The translations under genes were made by a program, and so were the position numbers. A stretch of 64,000 nucleotides of DNA from positions 10,879,538-10,943,537 of the forward strand of contig CM040429.1 of the NCBI GenBank assembly GCA_022702705.1, given 5' to 3'. Under the pieces are notes generated by a model that was not told the origin of the DNA, ran no database searches, and saw only the letters and a program-made list of their open reading frames with translations. Positions 1 to 11,100 of the stretch are shown here, in pieces; the stretch's first letter is position 1; every line of letters starts with the position of its first letter. The DNA comes from Papilionanthe hookeriana x Papilionanthe teres (taxonomy: Eukaryota; Streptophyta; Magnoliopsida; Asparagales; Orchidaceae).

Positions 1-65
1 AGATGGGTTTTCCTTAGGAGTGCTTGTTATCTTATTTATACTTTTAAAAGCCATTAAAAAGAATT

Positions 66-155
66 AAGGGGATTTACATACAAATCATTAGAAAATAGCC
101 TATATTATTACATATTTAACACCTTAAAACTTTAATCTTACTTGAATACCACCCA
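66..155. repeat. One arm of a foldback MITE family
   Basis: The stretch begins GGGGATTTACATAC and continues through a TTACATATTTAACACC-like core. This matches the outer arm of the foldback elements near 21.1, 21.55, 34.4 and 36.9 kb. Only one arm is visible here; the partner arm is missing. Confidence 0.6.
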
Positions 156-177
156 AAAATTTACGAAGACACACTTC

Positions 178-295
178 TAGGGCTATCAAAAAAATTCGTT
201 GTTCGCGAACAATTTATATTCGACTCATTACAGAGTTTGTGTTCGACCCATTCCATAAGCAAATGAGACACAATCTTTTTTCATTTCTTCTGCTC
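178..295. mobile_element. hAT-type terminus fragment
   Basis: It starts TAGGGCTATCAAA and runs into a TTCGTTGTTCGCGAAC segment, like the left end of the complete hAT element at 27395. No matching right end or target duplication is seen, so it is a truncated copy. Confidence 0.5.
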
Positions 296-701
296 GGTTA
301 CTCTGCTCCTCACAGAAGTTTCACGCCACAACCATCTTTTCGCCTTGCAATCCCGAGCTTCATTTCGGCACAATCTCCCAACCCATCCCGACTTCTTCCC
401 CACTGAGCCCAACCCTGCATATCACCTTCCCCGTTCGTTTCCCCCTCCAATAGCAGCATCCAGCTGCCTTCTATTCCACTGGTTTGCCAACAGTGGTGAG
501 CTTCCTCGCACATGCTTCACTGGCTATCTTCAAAGACCGTTCTTTGATTATGGCAACAATAGTGAATGCAATGGAGCATGGGAGAAAAATGGCAGGAATG
601 AGCTTGAAGGAGTAGAAGAAATGTCTGTTAGTGTGGCCTGGCTTGTTATTTGTTAGTCAAAGGTAAGGCCCACGGAATTTTGGGTTTCTGAGGAAGATTT
701 A
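296..701 (+). other. Open frame of unknown origin, possible gene fragment
   Basis: A 103-residue open frame (345-656) is rich in Pro, Ser and Phe at its N-terminal half. The composition is higher in C than its surroundings, and GT-containing AAAGGTAAGG follows the stop, resembling a splice donor. I recognise no domain. It could be a captured exon or 5' leader fragment, or chance. Confidence 0.2.
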
Positions 702-1605
702 TGTCAGGTATGACTCATATATCATGATACGCCACCACCAAAATTTCATAATCTGACACGAATCTCAATACAATCATTTGAGCAAGAAATATTCAAATGT
801 TGATGAAAAGTCATCCAGAACTTTGATTTCAGCAAACTTATAGTCAAACTGACTGGCTCGATAAGACGGACCTAATGATATAAAAATTAAACCATTATGA
901 GTCAAATCAAGTCCGGATCAAGTCATTAAACCACTTTTGGAAGCTTTTCAAACATATTGGAAAGTCAAATGGATGCCGACACTAGTAAGCCCATACTCGA
1001 ATCGAGTGTCTCGACAAGACAAATCCAACGAGCCCAAGATCACTCAATTCCGACATTATTAAGGTCATCAAATGCCCCTTAAACGCAGTCTGATCGAAGG
1101 AAGTCTTCTGAACCGTCCGATCGAAATGGTTGCATTAATTGCACCCATAATCCTATAAATAGACCCCAACTCTCACATGAGAGGGGGGGAGAAAAGGAGA
1201 GAGTCCAAAGTCTTGAGGAGAAGAAGTAGCTCTGCATCATCGCCGACCGCCGTCGATAATCGCCGATAGCCGTCGACCACAGCTGATCTTTGTGGACCAC
1301 TGCCGATAGCCGTGTATCACCGTCGATTGTCGTCAACCACCATCATCCATATACCGTCAGTCGACGTTGTAATCTACATCATATAATTACCCTTTCTCGT
1401 CTGTGGGACAAGGGATTTCTGAAAACGTCAATCAATAGTGGATTTTCGCAACTGGGCCAGACCCCGTGGTTTTTCACTTTATGGGTTTTTCACGTAAAAA
1501 CTTCTGGAGTCACTGCTTGTTCTCTTTTCATCTGTGTGCGTGCTGATTCTCGTACAACGCTAAAACGATAATTTGTTACTCTACCGCCGCGAATTTTCTA
1601 GCACA
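702..1605 (+). repeat. LTR-like sequence, probable solo LTR or LTR fragment
   Basis: The stretch starts TGTCAGGTATGAC and contains a good TATA box (CCTATAAATAGACCCC, about 1151-1166) followed by a purine-rich transcribed-like segment. It also has a run of imperfect GCCGTCGA / CGCCGATAGCC repeats at 1238-1360. Promoter-plus-leader layout without coding sequence fits an LTR. The ends are not fixed because no target duplication was found. Confidence 0.4.
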
Positions 1606-1627
1606 CATCATATCAAATAAAAAATAT

Positions 1628-1751
1628 GTACTGAAGTGGAGCGGAAGCATCTATCTAATTGGAAAAGTTATATTACGTGGATTGGGAGTACACGACAACC
1701 TGCCGTGGTATGATACATAAGTAATTTGTAATTATATGTTGTACACTGTAG

Positions 1752-1795
<44 letters not shown>

Positions 1796-1937
1796 ATTGT
1801 AACCCTAAGAGGCAACATCTATCTTTTTTCTGAAAGTGAAAGAAAGTCACAGCTCTGCTCCTGAGGACGTAAGCATCTTTGTCGAACCTGTTAAATCTTT
1901 GTGTGAATTCTTATTTCTTTGCCCTAATTTCTCAACA
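1628..1937 (+). repeat. Ty1/copia-like LTR fragment with a (TA)n tract
   Basis: The 3' part carries GAGGACGTAAGCATC followed by a TCGAACCTGTTAAATC segment. This is the R/U5 motif also seen in the complete copia LTRs at 7392, 17552 and 52484. It ends in CTCAACA, a typical LTR end. A (TA)n microsatellite lies at about 1754-1793. The 5' end is uncertain, and no PBS or internal region follows. Confidence 0.5.
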
Positions 1938-2017
1938 GTCTAGGAGTTGAAATAACGAGGCGAGAGAGGTTATAGGAGGAAACATGAACGATTATGAGGC
2001 TCTGCATTGAGCGAAAA

Positions 2018-2197
2018 AATATTAGGTGCAGATTCCGCACCTACGGTTTTCTAATTGTGGGACAACACGTGGCAAGTGGGCCCCACCACCGTTAATACTG
2101 GCCAATGCTAGTGTATGGTGGCGGGATCACTTACCACGTGGCGCCCCGTGACGCCCCGTCACTGGTCTTCGTAGGTGTGGAGTCCACACCTAATATT
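2018..2197. mobile_element. MITE with 28-bp terminal inverted repeats
   Basis: The left end AATATTAGGTGCAGATTC and the right end are imperfect inverted repeats of about 28 bp, each containing AGGTG(C/T)...CACCTACG. The core is GC-rich and has no open frame. A diverged relative is at 49198-49340. No target duplication could be assigned with confidence. Confidence 0.6.
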
Positions 2198-2929
2198 TAT
2201 TGACACCGAGGGGATAGATGGGGGTTTGCTGCCATCGAGTTGGTTTCTAGATCGGTTGAGGTGTTTCTTGGATAATTGTCGCGGTCGTAATCTCTGACGG
2301 AATGTTGTCGGAGAAGAGATTTTGGGCGAACAATATAAAGGATTGGTAGATCGGGCACTTCATAAGTTTTGGGTGGTATTTCTGTAAAATTAAAGTTTAA
2401 TGTGTTAAATGTGTAACATAGACTGCTTTTGGTGGTATGCATGTAAATCTCCAAAAAAATTATTGTGACTATAACCGTTGGACCCCAATGCGGGCTAAAT
2501 GGTTTGCTTCGACCCCCGGTTCAAACTATTGCGAGCAAGATTCGGGCCGGCCCGGCCATTCACATCGGAGAGAAGACTTTGGTAGGAAATTAGGGCACTG
2601 GGCGTTGAGGAAAATCCATAAAGCGGAGGAAGAGCAAGGGCTTTGCTCTGGCATTAACCAGAGCACCTAGTCTCCAACTTCTACATTTACGCTTCTCTCG
2701 TCGACTAGCCACAGCAGACGTAGCCGGCATCTCTCGAAGCACTGGAAGCTTCTCCTATTTTGCTGAGCTGGTTGCCTCCTTCGTTCCTGTCCTTCGGGGT
2801 TTGTTGTGAAGGAGAGATACGAATCCCGCCTTTTATATTGTTAAGGATGCAGTTGTTGTATTTTTTCATGTTTGTTTGATGTGTATGGGGCTGTTTGGGC
2901 TCATGCATATGAAGTTTTTGTTGGTTTGT
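2198..2929. other. Non-genic stretch with one foldback-MITE arm
   Basis: An arm of the foldback MITE family lies at about 2365-2452 (GTGGTATGCATGTAAATCTCC end). The remainder is low-complexity to moderately GC sequence with short open frames only. The right part may be U3 of the adjacent gypsy LTR, but no boundary is visible. Confidence 0.35.
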
Positions 2930-3545
2930 ACCTAGAACAGTCGGTGCAGCCTAGAGAGGCGGGATGTCTAGGAGAGACTGATTATGAGAATCAGGGAGGG
3001 TTTTGGAGGGAAAGTTTGAAAGAGGATTTTGGAGAGTATTTATAAGTGCTAATTGGCTGGATTTGTTTTATGTTTTGATTTACTGCAGTTTTTTCTTTTT
3101 CTTATTTTTTCTCGTGCGATTCATAGTGGCGTCTAAGATTCGTGGAGAAAGGATTTATCATTTGAACAGTAAAGTGATGTTATATCTTGTTTGCTTTCTT
3201 TGATATTAGTAAATTTATGCTTCAGTTGAGTTCTTTGGCATCTCTATTGCAATTTGTTTGTTGTTTTTTGTTGTTTTTTGTTGTTTTTCGTTCCGGGTCA
3301 TATCAAATGGATATCAGAATGAGCTTGAAAATAACAACAAAGAAGGTGAATGTGTTGGAAGGAGAAGTAAGGCAAATTAGATAGAGGATAAAAGAAAAGT
3401 TTTCCACCAAAGATGATAAATTTTGGTTAATTAAAAACAAATATGGGACCGATTTGTGGGTCTTGAAGAGATGGTAAAGAGCCTCATTGAGATACGATTA
3501 AAGACCCCACCGATAGCTCAAATTATTGACACTAACCAATAGTTA
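2930..3545 (+). mobile_element. Ty3/gypsy 5' end (LTR 3' part, PBS, gag N-terminus), plus-strand arm of a palindrome
   Basis: Around 3298-3322 is a degenerate initiator-Met primer-binding site (ATCAAATGGATATCAGAATG). After it comes a frame reading KVNVLEGEVRQIR and, after frame breaks, a segment like the coiled-coil start of Ty3/gypsy Gag. Upstream is the 3' part of an LTR, T-rich before the PBS. The same three segments recur in the same order on the minus strand at about 6250-5580. The gag ends abruptly near 3545, where minus-strand reverse-transcriptase sequence begins. Confidence 0.6.
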
Positions 3546-5835
3546 ATACGAGAATCCTTGACCATAAGGAGACCTATTTGTAGCCTGACTTCAGATTGAT
3601 CTTTGAGAAAATGACTGCTCCATAAAGCTCATCTGACGACTCATCAATCACTTGGATAAGAAACTTGTCCAATACAGTTTTTTTATTCAAAGTTCAGTAG
3701 TCCATGCAATATCGTTAGCTTCCATCTTTTTTCTTCACTAATTGGATTGGATTGAAAAAAGTCTCACATTGGGTCTGGTGATCCCAGCTTTGAGCATCCC
3801 TTGAATAAACTTCTCCATGTCATTGTTCTAAATTTGAGAACATCAATATGGTCTGAAACTGATGAGAGGGACACCTTTCTTTAAGGTAATCGCGTGCTCT
3901 TGCTCTCTCGGTGGTGATAATTTGCTCAGTTGCTGAAAGATCTCAAGAAATTGCTGTCGGAGCCGTTGAACACTCTCAAGAAAATCCTCTGACACAAGGC
4001 TCCAGATTTTCTCTAAGCTCTGCAACTCTACCAAATAGCCTAATCTCCCTCCCGGTATCGTCTTCACCATTGCTTTGATCGAGACCGTGGTTCTGCATAA
4101 ATTAACATCTCTCAGACTTCTCACTCTCCACTTGGGACTCCATCGTCAGGGATTTGTAGTCCATTTTCATCTCCCCAAGAGTCCGCACTAGACCACTTTA
4201 TCCCTGAAATCATATCAGTGCTATCCAAGTCCAAAAAAAAAAAGTTATTCGCCTCCTTTAGAACATGTAGTGTCAGACCAAATCCCTTGCAAATTCTCTC
4301 ATTTTTCTCCACCTACCACGTCCCCATCATGACCCCAAAACTCCTCGTTTGTACAGCTCCAACCCTAACCGATCCGCAACTGATTTAAGATAAAATTGTG
4401 TGGCTTACCATCCACCAACACCATAATCAATTGCTCCTCGATCCATCTCCTCGCCTGCGTAGTATGATTTGGGGTAAATCTCACTACTTAATTGAGGGAT
4501 ACCTTTGCTATAGCCAAGTACAAATGCTTCTCTTCCTCCACGGCGTCTTCCTTCGACTCTTCACTATTTGTCTCTTCTCATTCTCAAACTAAAAAGACCC
4601 GAAGCGTACACTCCTTGCAACGATTGCCTATCACATCGAAAACATAATCATTTTGCTCTCTTATCCCGCACCTCTGCCTTGGTGAGACACTTGCAATTGC
4701 CCCTTGGACGGGTCCCTATACTCCTCTTCTTTGGCCTCTTTTTCTGAGACGATACCTTTTTGGCCCTCAAATGTCTCGGCCGTCGAGAAATTATTGTGGA
4801 ATGCTTCTGTGGTGCTACCTTGGTGGGTCTTCTTTTCTTGCTTCCACCTTCTGGATGAGCCCCATCATCTCCCTTAATCACCGCTGTCTCAATGGCAGGG
4901 GAGTTGCTCCTATGTCGGGCTTTAGGCCCTTCAAGAAGTTTTCTTCTAGTCCTGCTGCAGAAATACCCTTAAACGGCCTCGACAGTAGCTCGAACCTCTC
5001 CTTGTATTCTATGACCGTTCCATTTTGAGTTAAAGTATAGAATTGCTTGTATTGGTCTCTTTCTCCAATGGTTGAAACATTTGAACAACTAATCATTGAA
5101 CTCCTCCCATGAACAGGTTGGGTACCGCGCCTCCATCTGTTGAAACCTTGTTAAGGCCTTTCCCTCCAAACATAATCTTGATGCAATGAGATTCTCTTCT
5201 CCCATTAAATCATTTATTGCAAAGTATCACGCCACCCAGTACACCCACCCATATCCATCTTCTACTTCGAAGATCAGCATCTTCAGTTTCCTCGCCCTTG
5301 TATCGCCACCCCAACTTTATCTTTCTCCGTTGTTTCCCTCCATGTGTCTAGGGTGAAACTCCCTCCTTCGGTAATAGCCATGCCCAACTCTTGCTTCTCT
5401 CCTTCCTTATTTGTGCTCCTTCGTGCCCATTGTATAACCCCTCAAATTTCCGGTCCACCGTCCTCCATCTGGAGTTTCTACTCCATCCTCTCTTGGAGTC
5501 CTAGGAAGAGCACTTGCTGGATGATGCTTCTCTCCTCGTGGTTCTCATTCGATCTCTTTCCCCTTTCGATTTGACCAGGATTCATTGATTAACCCTTAGT
5601 TAGGGTTTGTAATTTGAGTAGTCGATGAGGTCTTGCATTGCATCTTAATGAGCCTCTTTATTATCTCCTCAAGGCTCTCAAATCGGTTCTCTATTCAGTT
5701 TTCCATTGACCAAATTATGTCCTCTATGGTGGCATTCTTCCATCTCCTATCTGATTGGTCCTACTTCTTCCAATTCATCTGCCTTCTTTGCTGCCATTTC
5801 TTCGAGATCTCACTCTGATATCAATTTGATATGAC
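3546..5835 (-). pseudogene. Decayed Ty3/gypsy gag-pol
   Basis: Read on the minus strand from 5835 down, the order is: a degenerate PBS (TTGATATCAGAG, about 5811-5826); a Gag N-terminus with a FESLEEIIKRLIKMQ-like segment; and Retrotrans_gag sequence at 5150-4880 (TVIEYKERFELLSRPFKGIS, with NFLKGLKPDI). Next are a protease-to-RT linker at 4312-4125, the RT entry near 3845-3905 (EHAITLKKGVPLISFRPY) and the first RT block to about 3546 (VLDKFLIQVIDESSDELYGA, then SKINLKSGY). RT beyond this block, RNase H and integrase are absent. Stops and frameshifts occur throughout. The order and motifs place it in Ty3/gypsy; the clade is not resolved. Confidence 0.7.
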
Positions 5836-6345
5836 TCATAACAAAACACAACATACAAATAACGTATAAATTACAATAGAGATGTGGGGGAACTCAGCTG
5901 ATGGTTAGATTTAATACTAATAATGAAAACAAACAAGATACAATGTTGATATATTGTTTAAGAGTTAGATTGTCTCTCCACAAACCCTAGATGCCGCTAG
6001 GAACCCTAAGAGAAAAGAAAAACGACAACAAATCAAAACATAAATCATACCCTAACCAATTAGTCTTCGTGAAAACTCCGCAAGATCTTTTTTCAAAAAT
6101 TTTCCCCCAAAACTTTCATTGATTTTTTCCTCTTGTACCTGATTAGAGGTTTTGTGGGTCCCACCCGAGTGTTGAAACGTGCTTATTCTCTCCTAGGAAT
6201 TCCGCCTCTCTAGGATGGGCCGGCTAGTCTTGCTGGTCCTCCTTGCATTGGCTTGTCAGCTGAAACGAAGGATCTCCCATTTGCTTCCCCCGTTTGGAGC
6301 AGCAGGCGGAGGCGTATCAAGAAGATTGCAAGTAGGAGCTCTCCA
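5836..6345 (-). repeat. Ty3/gypsy LTR 3' part, minus-strand arm of the palindrome
   Basis: This lies directly upstream (in minus sense) of the PBS at 5811-5826. The reverse complement of 6250-6000 aligns with 2930-3100 on the plus strand. Shared landmarks are CCTAGAGAGGCGG, a GGAAA-rich stretch, CTAATTGG and TTATGTTTTGATTT. It is therefore the inverted counterpart of the LTR segment at 2930-3300. Confidence 0.55.
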
Positions 6346-7164
6346 ATATGAGAACATTGGGTGATATATCATATTTTCGGGGAATCCACTGCACTCAAAC
6401 AACCCAGAGGTTACAATTAAATCAATCAAAATATGCCGTCAAGATTTTTTACCAAGCGGGTATATGGCAGTTTCACATCCATCCAGTCTGCAACTTGTTA
6501 CGAACACTTAGTCGGATTACTTCAATACTTAACCATAATGGATATATTATTTGTAGTCAATCGGTTATGTCAAGTTATGCATCAGCCTCCAATTGATCAC
6601 ATACAGCAGCTCAAGCATGGCCTTCGTTATGTCAAAGCCAATCTTGCATGAGCTTCCAATTTACTGAGACAAGTTGAATCCACAAGTTTATTTAGACTCC
6701 GATTGAGTTGACAACTCTACTGACCGAAAGTCTACAATGGGTTGTTGTCATTTTCTCAGCTCAATTCTAATTTCATGGATTGTTGAGAACAATTTACAGT
6801 TGCTCAATTATCATTCGAAGTTGAATATCGTGCTCTGGAAACTGTCGTAACTGATATATACTGTTTGGGTTCATAGATTAATGATTGATCTCAGTATTTT
6901 TTCAACAAAATATACCACCTTATGGTGTGATAATATTTGTGCTATTGCGTTAGTTGATAACCTTGTGTTTCATGCTCAAACCAAACACACTGAGGTTGAT
7001 TTTCACTTTATTTGTGACTGCATCAACTGCAACAAACTATTGTGTCTCATATCACCACAAGGGATCAAATCATCGACATTTTCACAACGAGTCTACCTGA
7101 GTCTTAATTCCTTGCTGTTAGAAACAAATTGACTATCGCTATAGATCCTCAATTTGAGGGACCG
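6346..7164 (+). pseudogene. Ty1/copia RT-RNase H 3' fragment
   Basis: The RT C-terminal motif appears as LGDISYFRGIHCTQTTQ and LNQSKYAVKIFYQAG. It is followed by degenerate YLTIMDILFVVNRLCQ (matching the copia RT-RNase H linker). RNase H follows with CDNICAIALVDNLVFHA and QTKHTEVDFHFICDC. Gag, protease, integrase and most of RT are missing, and several stops interrupt it. The purine tract AATTTGAGGGA (about 7150-7161) fits a polypurine tract just before the LTR start TGACAAG at 7165. Confidence 0.75.
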
Positions 7165-7391
7165 TGACAAGATAGTGCAGTATGTCAGAAAATTATATGC
7201 TCTTCCCAACCGATTCAGGAATTGCAGTAGCAGATCACATGAATTATCTAAATCTATCTCCACAGTTCACCTGTCCCGCCTTTCGACCACCTATGATATT
7301 CTGTTATATGTATCTCATATATAGGAAAACCATAGCAAGCAAAAGCGTAATAAGAAGTAATCTTTCATATTTCTCTCTTTACGTCTGTTTG
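7165..7391 (+). repeat. 3' LTR of the old copia fragment, split by a later insertion
   Basis: Begins TGACAAGATAG after a polypurine-like tract and carries a CATATATAGG promoter-like segment. It is cut at 7391 by the complete copia element at 7392-12760. GTTTG at 7387-7391 is duplicated at 12761-12765, where the interrupted sequence resumes. Confidence 0.6.
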
Positions 7392-8025
7392 TGTTGTTTT
7401 GACCCCCAATTAGTCATTAAGGTAAGTGACACTCTTGTAAATTTCTACTTACTTTAAGCCTCCATTGTTGACTTTAGAAAGGTGTCACCTCATTATGGAA
7501 GACCCTAGAAGAGGACGTGTGGAAGGACGTATGGAGGTCATACGGTGAAAGGAGGACATGTGAAAGGACATGTGGAGACCAGTGCGATGGAGGACTACAA
7601 GGGTGGACATGTGGAAGTCATGCGATCGCTTGAAGGATTACACCTCATCTATTTATAGAATATTATAATGTAATCTAATCTACTGTAAATAGATGAGATG
7701 AGTGGAGGCTTTAGTGTGGGTTTTGTAAGAGTGAAAAAGAACTCAAGGAGTGTGGGCTAGCTTGTTAAGGGTGAGGAGAGCATCTTGGAGGCCATAGATG
7801 TGAAGGGAGGCCATGGAAGATGAGGGCTCATCTATGTAAAGCTAAGTACTCTTGTTTCTTGTCTTAGTGGATTATGTCGATTCCCTCCCGTGGACGTAGG
7901 TCAAAAAGACCGAACCACGTAAATCCTCTTGTTTGCTTGTGCTCTTGTGTTTGCATCTTCTTTGTTGTGATTTGCGGTTTGTTCTCTTACCAAGATTAAG
8001 GAAAGAAAGTGTTTTTCCCACAACA
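7392..8025 (+). repeat. 5' LTR of the copia element
   Basis: Begins TGTTGTTTTGACC and ends TTTTCCCACAACA. It matches 12142-12760 closely along its length. A TATTTATAGAATATT segment (about 7649-7664) and a CGTGGACGTAGGTC hairpin in the putative R region (7889-7920) are present. Confidence 0.93.
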
Positions 8026-8026
8026 A

Positions 8027-8043
8027 TTGGCGCCGTCTGTGGG
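8027..8043 (+). other. Primer-binding site of the copia element
   Basis: TTGGCGCCGTCTGTGGG lies two bases after the 5' LTR. The TGGCGCCGTC start resembles sites complementary to the 3' end of tRNA-Asp rather than the initiator-Met site used by the other copia elements here. The tRNA assignment is an inference from memory. Confidence 0.55.
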
Positions 8044-8105
8044 AAAATTTCGACACATCTTGGTCGGAGGAATCGCACCCAAGAAATCGCAGCAAGAAGA
8101 GGTGT

Positions 8106-11100
8106 TTGGCGGGGACAATGGGTTCCACCAAATTCGACATTGAGAAATTCACGGGAAAGAACGACTTCGGCCTGTGGAGAGTAAAGATGAGAGCCCTACT
8201 GGTTCAGCAGGGTGTTGCAGAAGCCTTGCAAGGGTCGGCGACACTGCCAGCCGACATGATAGAGAAAGAGAAGATCGGCATGCTGGAGAAAGCTCGTAGT
8301 TTGATAATCTTGAGCTTGGGCGACAAGGTTACGAGGGAGGTGTCGAGGGAGACAACGGCTCAAGCTCTTTGGGCCAAGCTCGAGGTACTCTACCTAACCG
8401 AGTCCCTAGCTAATAGGCTCTTTACGAAGCGGCGCTATACTCTTTTAAAATGCACGAAGACAAATCAGTCTCGGAGCAGATAGACGAGTTCAACAAGATC
8501 ATAGATGATCTTGAGAACATCGACGTCAAGATGGATGATGAGGACAAGGCGCTGTTGTTGCTAAACTCTATTCCTAAGAGCTACGAGCAGTTCAAGGATG
8601 CGATGCTCTATGGAAGGGCGCAAACGATTACTCCGGAAGAGGTTCGATCATTAATCGAGCAAAAAAACTTCGAAGAAGCACGACATGAAGGAGGAAACCG
8701 GTGGAGACGATCGATGGTTAGAGGAAGATCGAGCAATAAAGGATATAAAAGTGACCGAGAGCGGATCGAGGTTCGAAGAAACGTTAGAGGTCGGTCTTCT
8801 AAGAGATCCTACAAGTGCTACCATTGCCACAAGGAAGGTCATTTTAAGAAGGATCGTCCGGATAGAAAGAAAGGCTTTCGGAGAAGCCTAAAGATTCCGG
8901 AGAAGCAAGCATAGTCTCGGACGGCTATGATTCGAGTCGAAGCTCCGGTGATCACGAGAATCCGAATCTAGCAAGGAGTGGATCCTTGACTCGGGGTGCT
9001 CCTTCCACATGTGTCCTCACAAGGCCGGTTCGAGACACTACAGCCGGCAAATGGTGGATCCGTTCTACTTGGAGACAATAAAGCACGTAAGGTGATCGGC
9101 GACGGGACGATCGGAATAAAGATGTTCGATGGAGGCGAACGGATCTCGCGAGTATGTCGGTACGTCCCCGAACTTAAAAGAAATTTGATTTCTTTAGGGA
9201 CGCTAGAGTCGAATGGATACTCATTCAAGGCAGAGAATAGCTGTATCAGAGTAGCTAAGGGCTCTCTCATAGTCATGAAAGGAGTCAGAAAGAATGGGCT
9301 ATACTCCCTAGTTGGAAAAACTGTGATCGGGAACTTCTCAAATGCGGTTCGATCGAGCTCGACGGATCCGGACTATGGCACATGAGGCTAGGGCATGTAA
9401 GTGAAAGGGGCTTACGGGAATTGTCCAAGCGGAGCTCGTTATGCGGAGATCGGGTCAACGAGCCGGAATTACGTGAACAATGCGTCCTGGGAAGGCCATC
9501 GGGGTGAAGTTCTCCACTGGAATACATACATCGAAGAAACCTCTTGATTATGTACACGGTGATCTATGGGGCCCGACTAGAACTCGGACTCATGGAGGAG
9601 GAAGGTACTTCATGTCCATCATCGATGACTACACCAGGAAGGTATGGGTCTTTATCCTAAAAACAAAAGATGAAGCTTTTCAACGATTCGAGGACTGGTT
9701 AACTCTCACCGAAAATAAGATGGGAGCAAAGCTGAAGCACTTGAGAACCGACAATGGCTTGGAGTACTTGTTCGAAGCGGTTGAGGAGCATGCGGGAGGA
9801 ATGGCATCATAAGACACAAGACGGTTCGGAACACTCCTCGACGAACGGCTAGGCGAGAGGATGAACGGGACTCTCCTAGAGAGAGTAAGGTGCATGCTAC
9901 TAAATGCAAGTCTACCCGAAAGTTTACGGGAGAAGGCTGTGTCAGCCGCACTACTACCTCATCAACAGATGCCCATCGACAGCTATCAACATGAAGACTC
10001 CTTTAGAGATGTGGTACGGAAAGCCAGGTAACTATGATAATCTTAAAGTCTTTGGATGTATTGCATACGCTCACGTTAGACAGGATAAGCTGGAAGCGAG
10101 GGCTTTGAAGTGCATCTTCATCGGATACCCACTCGAAACCAAGGGTTATAAAATATGGTGTCTATATCAACAAAAATGTATAATCGGTAGAGATGTGACA
10201 TTCGATGAGTCTAAAATGGGGAATGCCGCAAAGCTATGTTACCGGGGACGGTGTCACTAAGGAGGATTCGTCAATTGAGGTGGAGGCCGCAACAAACTTT
10301 CGAGCGATCGAAGGACAAGCGTGAATGATCGAGATGAAGTGGCAGAAGACCAGCATGTGACTGAACCAGAAAGAAGATCTGACGACTATAGCTTGGTAAG
10401 GGACAGACAAAGGAGAACTATCAGACCGCCAGAGAGATACGGCCATGCAGATATGATCTCCTATGCTCTGAGTATTGCTGAAGTGATAGAAGAAGCAGAA
10501 CCAAGCGACTACGAGGAAGCCCCGAAGAGCAAGGAAAGACACGAGTGGGAAGAGGCAATGGATGAGGAAATGACTTCTCCGATGAAGAACAAAGCACGAG
10601 AACTTGTGGATCGACCAACGAACAAACGCGTAGTCGGTTGCAAGTGGACCTTTAAGAAGAAGGAAGGCATGCCGAATGCGAGAGGATCGAGTACAAAGCC
10701 GGACTCGTTGCAAAGGGATTCACACGGGTTGAAGGAATTGACTTCAACGAAATCTTCTCACCCGTGGTGAAGCACTCGCTCAATTAGGATAGTCTTAGCA
10801 CTAGCGGTTCGATTCAACTTGGAATTAGAACGAGCTAGATGTTAAGACTGCGTTCTCGCATGGAGAGCTTGAAGAAACCATCTACATGGACCGGCCCGGA
10901 TGGGTACAACACACCCGAGACAAAGGACAAAGTTTGCTTGCTTGAAGAAGGCATTGTATGGGTCGAAACAAAGCCCAAGACAATGGTACAAACGATTTGA
11001 TGATTTCATGCTAAAGATCGGTTTTGTCGAAGCGGCTACGACAGTTGTGTGTACATGAAGTGGCAAGACGGTGAAATCGGTACGTACTTGCTCCTTTATG

